Origin: Tannerellaceae bacterium
GTDB taxonomy: Bacteria > Bacteroidota > Bacteroidia > Bacteroidales > Tannerellaceae
Direction of reading: 5' to 3'
Assembly: GCA_031276545.1 (NCBI GenBank)
Contig: JAISMW010000070.1
Location: 1-15,700 of the forward strand
DNA: 15,700 bases
This document shows, in pieces, positions 7,899 to 13,389 of this stretch; the stretch's first letter is position 1; every line of letters starts with the position of its first letter. Both the position numbers and the translations under genes were made by a program. The notes under the pieces were generated by a model, which saw only the letters and a program-made list of their open reading frames with translations, made no database searches and was not told the origin of the DNA.

Positions 7899-7977
7899 AA
7901 AAACGTAAATTTTTTCATAGTTAAGGTTTTGGTTAAATCGAATAAGGGTGGCTGCGAAGTTACCCTTATTTTTTTAT
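7899..7977 (+). ncRNA. Candidate short RNA or attenuated leader (about 75-80 nt)
   Basis: This interval runs from the predicted start of a full-consensus promoter to the end of an intrinsic terminator. There is no open frame of useful length inside. It could be a free small RNA, or the 5' leader of the small-protein/CPBP operon that starts at 8054, with the hairpin acting as an attenuator. I do not recognise it as a known RNA family. The ends are inferred from promoter and terminator only. Confidence 0.35.
7941..7975 (+). terminator. Intrinsic terminator or attenuator hairpin
   Basis: Perfect 9-bp arms AATAAGGGT (7941-7949) and ACCCTTATT (7962-7970) enclose a 12-base loop. The T run covers 7969-7975. 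No plus-strand protein gene lies upstream in the gap, so it either ends a short RNA or attenuates transcription into the 8054 gene. Confidence 0.65.
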
Positions 7978-8023
7978 CTCCTTATTTTCTCTCCCGATTC
8001 CATTCCCGTATCAATTGTTTTCA

Positions 8024-8031
8024 TACATTTG
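8024..8031 (+). promoter_or_regulatory. Perfect -7 element close to the small membrane protein gene
   Basis: TACATTTG matches TAnnTTTG and would start transcription near 8038, about 16 bases before the ATG at 8054. No TTTG -33 element is found at the proper distance, so this is a partial promoter call. It lies beyond the hairpin at 7941-7975 and would bypass it. Confidence 0.35.
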
Positions 8032-8053
8032 TCGTGCAAAAATAATTAAACTT

Positions 8054-8440
8054 ATGGACAATCTGGGTGACTGGTTATATATTGTAGTGTTAGTCATTGC
8101 CGGCATCAGCAGTCTGCTGAGTTCGGTCAGAAAGAGAAAACAATCCGCCGAAGTACCGGGTCTGCCCGGCAGTGATCCCGAACCGGCCTGTTTCCCTCCG
8201 GAAGAAATACTACTCCCCCCGCCTTCCATGCAAAAGGCAAAAGTAAAAACGCCCAAAAAGAAGTCAGCCTATACTTCGTTCAGAGAAGGAGAACGAACGC
8301 TTCAGACAGCGGCTTCCTCCGCCTTTCCGGAATCTTCCGATGAAGATAACGGTCCGGGCATCTCCTCCGATACGTTTCAGGATATGGAAGAAGTGAAGAA
8401 AGCTATTCTGTACTCCGAAATATTCCGCCGTAAATATTAA
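8054..8440 (+). CDS. Small membrane-anchored hypothetical protein
   Basis: This 128-residue protein has one N-terminal membrane segment (about residues 7-22, WLYIVVLVIAGISSLL), followed by a positive cluster (RKRK), which suggests a cytoplasmic C-terminal domain. The middle is proline-, lysine- and serine-rich and probably disordered. The last 19 residues (MEEVKKAILYSEIFRRKY and its preceding Asp) form a charged helix of a type I associate with small conserved Bacteroidales proteins of unknown role. The frame extends 13 codons upstream to 8015, but the ATG at 8054 fits the membrane start and lies just downstream of a -7 promoter element. It is followed after 15 bases by the CPBP protease gene, so the two are probably cotranscribed. 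No function can be assigned. Confidence 0.75.
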   Translation: MDNLGDWLYIVVLVIAGISSLLSSVRKRKQSAEVPGLPGSDPEPACFPPEEILLPPPSMQKAKVKTPKKKSAYTSFREGERTLQTAASSAFPESSDEDNGPGISSDTFQDMEEVKKAILYSEIFRRKY

Positions 8441-8455
8441 ACATTGACACTCTAA

Positions 8456-9199
8456 ATGAGAGATGAATTGCGGCCTCTTTGGTATAAAATTTTCAGTTTC
8501 GATTGGAAATTCGGTCTTTCCTTAATTCTGATAATTTGCATTCCGAGGTTCATACTGGTTTTACAGGCTAATATCGAAGGGAATTACGGTTCAATAGGGT
8601 TGATCATGCTGACGTCTGCCATATTACCCTTTGTATTCTTAAGCAAGAACGGACAAAAAGAAGCCGGAATAACGGCAACTAAAAAATATGGCTGGCTTTT
8701 AGGAGCATTTGTTGCAGGAGTAGCTTTTAGCATTTTATTGCATTACCTCGGTCAGGGTTTATATGGTAATAGCTACGATAACTGGTACTCGTACATTGGG
8801 AAATCCTATCATATTCCTACAAGCATTTCCCCATCCGATAAAATAGTTTTATTCTCCATTACCGCTCTCACAGGAATGTTGTTCAGTCCCATCGGGGAAG
8901 AATTATTTTTTCGTGGAATAGTCCATTCGAGTTTTAAAAAATCAATGGGTGACAGAATTGCTGTTATCCTGGAAAGCGCAGCATTTGCTATCACCCATAT
9001 TGCTCATTTCGGACTCATATACATGAATGGACAGTGGAATTTCCTGATAATTCCTACTCTGATTTGGGTATCAGGTATGTTTGGCGCCGGTTTACTGTTC
9101 CTGCATTTCAAAAAACTCGCTGAATCCATTTGGGGCGCTGTTTCCTGTCATGCAGGATTCAATCTGGGTATGATATCTTGTATCTTTTATCTGATGTAG
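8456..9199 (+). CDS. CPBP-family intramembrane metalloprotease (CAAX protease/Abi-like)
   Basis: This 247-residue polytopic membrane protein has the CPBP active-site motifs in order: GEELFFRG at 147-154 (E148, E149, R153), THIAHFG at 180-186 (H181, H184), and CHAGFN at 231-236 (H232, N236). Several hydrophobic segments flank them (about 20-38, 47-62, 79-99, 128-146, 200-217 and 228-245). Family members cleave prenylated proteins in eukaryotes. In bacteria they are linked to bacteriocin self-immunity, peptide maturation or regulated proteolysis, so the substrate is open. It lies 15 bases after the small membrane protein and is the last intact gene before the palindrome array. Third-position use looks more AT-rich than in the metabolic genes to the left, which may hint at a separate origin. 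No obvious terminator follows. Confidence 0.88.
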   Translation: MRDELRPLWYKIFSFDWKFGLSLILIICIPRFILVLQANIEGNYGSIGLIMLTSAILPFVFLSKNGQKEAGITATKKYGWLLGAFVAGVAFSILLHYLGQGLYGNSYDNWYSYIGKSYHIPTSISPSDKIVLFSITALTGMLFSPIGEELFFRGIVHSSFKKSMGDRIAVILESAAFAITHIAHFGLIYMNGQWNFLIIPTLIWVSGMFGAGLLFLHFKKLAESIWGAVSCHAGFNLGMISCIFYLM

Positions 9200-9278
9200 T
9201 ACTTTTCTGCTGCGGAGTCCGATTCTATCCTTTTGTTCTTCGCCATCTTTTTTCATTGTTTCATTCAGATTGTCGCTC

Positions 9279-9310
9279 CCTGTACGCCGGCGTTTTCCTT
9301 TTTGTACAGG
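9279..9310. repeat. Inverted repeat CCTGTAC/GTACAGG
   Basis: Seven-base arms CCTGTAC (9279-9285) and GTACAGG (9304-9310) flank an 18-base loop containing a T-rich tract. It lies in the gap after the CPBP gene, about 80 bases before the palindrome array. There is no clean U-run after either arm, so it is not a typical terminator. The role is unknown. Confidence 0.4.
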
Positions 9311-9350
9311 CGGAAACCTCATTTCCACCTAATTTGCAAAACAAAGCGCG

Positions 9351-9379
9351 GTAGGAGCAAGGAACGCCTTGCCCCCTAC
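9351..9379. repeat. REP-like hairpin (GTAGG-GCAAGG/CCTTGC-CCTAC)
   Basis: GTAGG (9351-9355) and GCAAGG (9357-9362) pair with CCTTGC (9367-9372) and CCTAC (9375-9379) around an AACG loop, with a one- versus two-base internal bulge. GC-rich hairpins of this form occur as dispersed REP or MITE-like elements in many bacteria. The element ends 11 bases before the palindrome array, so it may mark its boundary. Confidence 0.6.
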
Positions 9380-9390
9380 ATGCACGGGGT

Positions 9391-9894
9391 GGGCAAAATA
9401 TTTTCTGGAAAGGCTTGTACCAATTGGTACAAGGGCAAAATATTTTCTGGAAAGGCTTGTACCAATTGGTACAAGGGCAAAATATTTTCTGGAAAGGCTT
9501 GTACCAATTGGTACAAGGGCAAAATATTTTCTGGAGAGGCTTGTACCAATTGGTACAAGGGCAAAATATTTTCTTGAAAGGCTTGTACCAATCGGTACAA
9601 GGGCAAAATATTTTCTGGAACCTCCCGTACCAATTGGTACAAGGGTAAAATATTTTCTTGAAAGGCTTGTACCAATTGGTACAAGGACAAAATATTTTCT
9701 TGAAAGGCTTGTACCGATTGGTACAAGGGCAAAATATTTTCTTAAACCTCCCGTACCAATTGGTACAAGGGCAAAATATTTTTCTAAGCCTCCCGTACCA
9801 ATTGGTACAAGGGGTAAATATTTTCTGGAACCTCCCGTACCAATTGGTACAAGGGGAAAATATTTTTTTGAGAGGCTTGTACTGATTGGTACAA
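9391..9894. repeat. Array of twelve 42-bp units around the palindrome GTACCAATTGGTAC
   Basis: Twelve units repeat with an exact 42-base period. The palindrome cores start at 9417, 9459, 9501, 9543, 9585, 9627, 9669, 9711, 9753, 9795, 9837 and 9879. In most units the core extends to the 20-base perfect palindrome CTTGTACCAATTGGTACAAG. A second palindrome, AAAATATTTT, lies in each linker of units 1-9. Units 1-3 are identical, and divergence rises toward the right end. Linkers come in two classes: AAGGCTT or GAGGCTT (units 1-5, 7, 8, 12) and CCTCCC (units 6, 9, 10, 11), the latter cutting the palindrome to 14 bases. Units 5, 8 and 12 carry core changes. Since 42 is a multiple of three and few stops occur, several long reading frames cross it, but they have no gene-like character. 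Near-identical linkers rule out CRISPR. Function is unknown. Confidence 0.97.
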
Positions 9895-9899
9895 GGGGA

Positions 9900-10250
9900 A
9901 ACAAAACGGGTGAACTGCCGGTTTGCTGCATCCGGAATGGGATAGGGAACGCCCAGGTTCCATACGGCATGGTTTACCTGCCTATACGAAATGGTGAAAC
10001 CCGTTTCCGCCCCGCTCCGGAAACCGGCGAAATCTTTCCTGTCCGTCATGCCTTCGCCTATCCGGTACTATATCATCTGGTTTTGCCCAATGGTATAGAG
10101 GCTGGGGATGAGTACGGCTCCTGCTTTCGCCCGACGTATCGCCTGTGCCTGCCATATCTTCGGTAATGCTTACGGCAATGGGCTTGTCGGACGTGATCTT
10201 TATGCCGACCGGCGAGGGGATGGGATTTGCGGTGGATTCTATGTTTTTGC
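9900..10250 (-). pseudogene. Frameshifted relic of a possible surface/adhesin-like protein
   Basis: On the minus strand two adjoining frames give protein-like sequence only when joined by a frameshift. One frame (about 10248-10135) reads through GIKITSDKPIAVSITED. The next frame (about 10124-9900) reads AGAVLIPSLYTIGQ, meets a TAG at 10070-10068, and continues as YRIGEGMTDRKDF to the edge of the palindrome array. The pattern 'ITSDKP-(I/V)-V ... GA-x-LIP ... IGQ' recalls IgGFc-binding/CUB-like repeats of extracellular Bacteroidetes proteins, but this is from memory and weak. No start codon, domain ends or intact frame are present. It may equally be non-coding DNA, and I see no other gene in 9900-10347. 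Confidence 0.3.
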
Positions 10251-10291
10251 TTCTTCACTGAGCTGTTCTTCCGCTGCGGGCGGTTCGGATG

Positions 10292-10320
10292 TTTATGATC
10301 TGAAAGAATGTATACCTTTG
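10292..10320 (+). promoter_or_regulatory. Promoter candidate for the phosphodiesterase lipoprotein
   Basis: TACCTTTG at 10313-10320 is a perfect TAnnTTTG -7 element. TTTA at 10292-10295 is a 3-of-4 match to the -33 TTTG with a 17-base spacer. The start would be near 10327, giving a leader of about 20 bases before the ATG at 10348. Confidence 0.5.
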
Positions 10321-10347
10321 GCGACTGAACTATAAATTAAGAACACA

Positions 10348-11559
10348 ATGAAAAGATTATTTGCCTTTCTTTTTTGTATGATGACGGCGGGGTGTCAGCA
10401 GGCGGAATATCCCGAAGGTATCGAACATGTCGTGCTTATCGGTCTCGACGGACTGAGCAGCACCGGACTGCGCGCGGCGGAGACGCCTTGCATGGACAGT
10501 CTGATGCGGCACGGCGCGTATAGCTATACGGTGAGATGTATTCTGCCGACTGTAAGCACGCCGAACTGGAATGCCATGCTCTGCGGCGCAGGACCCGAAG
10601 CGACCGGGGCTATTGATAATTCGTGGAAGGCCGGCGACTTCACGTTTCCGTACACGGCGATGAGCAGCGATCGTTCCTTTCCGAATATTTTCAGGATTCT
10701 CCGCGAACAGAGGCCGGAGGCCGAACTGGGGGCTATCTATCACTGGGACGGGTTCCGCAATATGCTGGAGGATTCGCTCCTGGATATGTCGGCTACCTAT
10801 CCTACCCAACTCGAAACGGCACAGAAATCGGCGGAATATATCCTGGACAGGCGGCCGGCGTTTCTCTTTGTGCAGTTGGACGGTATCGACCATGCCGGTC
10901 ATGTGGACGGACACTTGTCGCCGGGCTATGTGAAGTATGTTGAGGAGACCGATTCGCACGTCGCGCTGATTGTCGATGCGGTGCGGCAGGCCGGTATTGC
11001 GGACAAGACAGTGATAATGGTGGTGGGCGACCATGGGGGTATTTTTCACGGACATGGGGGCAATGCGTACGACGAACTGGTGACGCCGATTATTTTCTCC
11101 GGAAAGGGTATCAAGCGGAATTACGCCGTTCAGCAGCAAATCTACAAGTACGATGTGGCTGCCGACGTGGCTTTTGCCCTTGGCGTCCAGGCTCCGCAGG
11201 TATGGACGGGACGTCCCGTCAAACCGGCCTATACCGGGTTTGACGAGCCTGAGAATCTGTGGAAAGGACCGGAGGTGCTGCCTTCGCCGCGCTTCGCTTC
11301 CGAAACGTACAGCGCGCCTTTCGGGGGAAGCTTTGCCGATAGCGCCACCGTCGCCGTCATTGCGCCCGAAGGCGTTGAGGGTACGGTGCACTACACCACG
11401 GACGGCTCAGATCCCACCCGCGAATCCCCCGCGTACAGCGCTCCGTTCGCGGTGACGGAAACGACCACCGTCCGCATCAAACTGTTCAGCGACGCCGGCG
11501 AGAGCGTTACGGTCGCCGGCACGTATGAGATTACCGGCGGTAACGGCGCGGAAAGATAA
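10348..11559 (+). CDS. Lipoprotein alkaline phosphatase-superfamily phosphodiesterase with C-terminal chitobiase/hexosaminidase-type domain
   Basis: This 403-residue protein starts with a lipoprotein signal peptide; TAGC places the lipidated cysteine at C16. The type I phosphodiesterase/nucleotide pyrophosphatase fold follows, with metal ligand D34 (GLDGL). The nucleophile region is PTVSTPNWN (67-75), where S70 aligns with the NPP threonine. Further ligands are D181 and H185 (DHAGH), D228 and H229 (GDHGG), and a GHGG histidine (H236). Family members hydrolyse phosphomono- or diesters in the periplasm or at the outer membrane; the substrate is unknown. Residues about 335-395 (GTVHYTTDGSDPTRESPAYS region) look like the CHB_HEX_C beta-sandwich often appended to surface enzymes. 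Its 3' end overlaps the convergent NB-ARC gene by 29 bases. It follows the 1.1-kb array region and has its own promoter candidate. Confidence 0.88.
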   Translation: MKRLFAFLFCMMTAGCQQAEYPEGIEHVVLIGLDGLSSTGLRAAETPCMDSLMRHGAYSYTVRCILPTVSTPNWNAMLCGAGPEATGAIDNSWKAGDFTFPYTAMSSDRSFPNIFRILREQRPEAELGAIYHWDGFRNMLEDSLLDMSATYPTQLETAQKSAEYILDRRPAFLFVQLDGIDHAGHVDGHLSPGYVKYVEETDSHVALIVDAVRQAGIADKTVIMVVGDHGGIFHGHGGNAYDELVTPIIFSGKGIKRNYAVQQQIYKYDVAADVAFALGVQAPQVWTGRPVKPAYTGFDEPENLWKGPEVLPSPRFASETYSAPFGGSFADSATVAVIAPEGVEGTVHYTTDGSDPTRESPAYSAPFAVTETTTVRIKLFSDAGESVTVAGTYEITGGNGAER

Positions 11560-13378
11560 GACGTAGTAGGGGAGTCCATCCTTTTTGCGCATCAGGGTGC
11601 TCCCCATGCTTTTTCAGCCATTTTTCGAAAGGTTTGGAGTTTCCGGATTTGTGGTAGGCGGTTTTCATATGCTCAACTAAGCGCTTTGTATTCGGATGAT
11701 CCATTCCCAATTTTCCAACCCAAACAGGAAGCGCCTTCAGGTACCATTCCAGGGCTTGATCATACTCGCCCTGGCTACTATAAACTGTCGCTATATTATT
11801 ATATGTAGTAGCCGTATGGGGATGAGAGGCGCCTAATGCCTTTTCGCAAATATCCAGGGCTTTCAGAAACCATTCCAGGGCTTGATCGTACTTGCCCTGA
11901 CGGTAATAAACCAAGGCTATGTTATTATATGCAGTAGCCGTATCGGGATGAGAGGCGCCCAATACCTTTTCGTGAATCTCCAAGGCTTTCAGATGCCATT
12001 CCAGGGCTTGAACATAGTTGCCCTGATCGTCATAAACCGCTGCTATGCTATTATAAGCAATAGCCGTAGAGGGATGAGAGGCGCCTAATACTCTTTCACG
12101 AATCTTCAAGGCTTTCCGGTACCATTCCATGGCTTGAGAATAATCGGCCAATTCATCATATCCATATCCCAGGAAAAAACAGAGGTTTCCAAGTTCTACC
12201 GTTTGAATTTCCGGATCAATTAGAGCAATGACGGAATGAATATGCGGAGCAAGTTTGGTAAACAGCACTCTTCTTTCGGGGGTTGAGAAATTGAAATACA
12301 CGCATTGATGTAGTACCTGTATGCAGTAATCAATCCAGATCTGTTGCTCTTCTTTCAACCGGTCTCTTACTACTTCCTGCACCGGACGGTGGAGGCTGAG
12401 CGATACGCCATCGCTGGAAACCAGGGAATATCGGGTAAGCTCCATAAGGGTATCATGGTAATCCGGTTCGTTTTCGGCGGCTTTCTGCAGGGCTGGGGGA
12501 AGACATTCATCTGCATCGACAAACCACCGGGGATCAATATGGTCGGGAGCGAAGTAAGCGCAAAGATAGAGCAGCTCTTTGGCCGCTTCACTCTTTATTA
12601 CTTCCATGGAAGAATTCCATGTGGCTGCAAGGATTTGATTTTCGGATTTCATACCGGGGTATCTTTTCAGTAATTCCGCTTTATGTCTGCGGAACAGTTC
12701 CAGATAGGTTTCGTAGCCTATCACCTGCGCTTCCATATAAGCGACCGCCTGTTCCAGCGCCAGCGGCAGACGGCCAAGCTCCTCCGCCAGGCTGTCCTGA
12801 AAGGCGTCACGGGGCTTGCCGGTACGCCGGGTAAGAAATTCGGCTGCTTCTTCTTCGGAGAACACTTCAACGGTTAAAGGCACGGCAAAAGTTTGCCGGT
12901 TTCCATATCGGGAAGTAATCAGCACGTGGCGGCGGTGGGCGGCGTCCTGCGGGAGATAATGCTCTAATAATTCTTTATCATTCGCATTGTCGAAGATAAA
13001 CAGCCAGTTGTCTTGCCGGTTCATCCAGTCGCGCACGGCTTCGATAATCTGCGCGGAAGTATCGTTGTCCGCAGACAGGAGTTTGCGTGTTCGGGCAAAG
13101 GCTTCGAACGAGGACAGCAGGGTGTCGGCTGTTTCGGCATTCACCCACCAGACCGCCTTGTATTCAAAGCCATGGCGAAAGGCATATTCCACGGCCATCT
13201 GCGATTTGCCGACACCGCCCGGGCCGGTAAGGACAAGGTATCGGTCTTCCTCAAAATACCGTCGAACGATTTCCAGTATCTCCCCGCGTCCCGTAAAGTG
13301 GCGGTTGCGCAGAGGCTTCGTCCACTGTGTATCGCGGCTGTCGTAACTGATAAAAAAGCTTTTCTTCCGATTATCCAT
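11531..13378 (-). CDS. NB-ARC/STAND ATPase with TIR-like N-terminal stub and TPR repeats (shorter paralogue)
   Basis: This 615-residue protein is NLR-like. Residues 7-19 (SFFISYDSRDTQW) match the first strand and helix start of bacterial TIR domains, but the sequence passes directly to RNRHFTGR (24-31), the usual lead-in to NB-ARC. The NB-ARC shows P-loop GPGGVGKS (52-59), Walker B LFIFDN with D130, sensor-like TSR (155-157), GLPL-type GRLPLA (202-207) and a LHRPVQE segment (329-335) at the MHD position. Four 42-residue kinesin-light-chain-type TPRs (about 402-570) follow, then a degenerate helix pair. STAND proteins act as ligand-triggered ATP switches, often in defence. The frame opens upstream to 13426, but the start at 13378 matches the paralogue's MDNQKK. 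It lies 11 bases after the paralogue and its C-terminal tail runs antisense into the phosphodiesterase gene. Confidence 0.88.
   Translation of the reverse strand: MDNRKKSFFISYDSRDTQWTKPLRNRHFTGRGEILEIVRRYFEEDRYLVLTGPGGVGKSQMAVEYAFRHGFEYKAVWWVNAETADTLLSSFEAFARTRKLLSADNDTSAQIIEAVRDWMNRQDNWLFIFDNANDKELLEHYLPQDAAHRRHVLITSRYGNRQTFAVPLTVEVFSEEEAAEFLTRRTGKPRDAFQDSLAEELGRLPLALEQAVAYMEAQVIGYETYLELFRRHKAELLKRYPGMKSENQILAATWNSSMEVIKSEAAKELLYLCAYFAPDHIDPRWFVDADECLPPALQKAAENEPDYHDTLMELTRYSLVSSDGVSLSLHRPVQEVVRDRLKEEQQIWIDYCIQVLHQCVYFNFSTPERRVLFTKLAPHIHSVIALIDPEIQTVELGNLCFFLGYGYDELADYSQAMEWYRKALKIRERVLGASHPSTAIAYNSIAAVYDDQGNYVQALEWHLKALEIHEKVLGASHPDTATAYNNIALVYYRQGKYDQALEWFLKALDICEKALGASHPHTATTYNNIATVYSSQGEYDQALEWYLKALPVWVGKLGMDHPNTKRLVEHMKTAYHKSGNSKPFEKWLKKHGEHPDAQKGWTPLLRLIFPRRYRR
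11654..12175 (-). repeat. 126-bp tandem coding repeats (four TPR units)
   Basis: The TPR region of the shorter NB-ARC gene is built from 126-base units, each encoding 42 residues with a consensus like ALEWYLKALEIHEKVLGASHP. The plus-strand read shows recurring CCATTCCAGGGCTTG about every 126 bases (for example near 11746, 11872 and 11998). The DNA similarity between units makes gain or loss by recombination likely. Confidence 0.85.
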
Positions 13379-13389
13379 TGAAGTAAAAA

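Noticed and set aside
9092..9328. 78-codon minus-strand frame after the CPBP gene
   Set aside because: It overlaps the C-terminal coding region of the CPBP protease, including its HAGFN motif, and has no protein-like features.
9391..9894. CRISPR array
   Set aside because: The whole unit, including the linker, repeats; there are no unique spacers and no cas genes nearby.
9233..10166. Long open frames of roughly 115-265 codons across the palindrome array on both strands
   Set aside because: The 42-base period is a multiple of three and the unit lacks stops in several frames, so long frames arise automatically. The palindrome even gives the same peptide (VPIGT) on both strands. There is no sensible start, domain or consistent synonymous bias.
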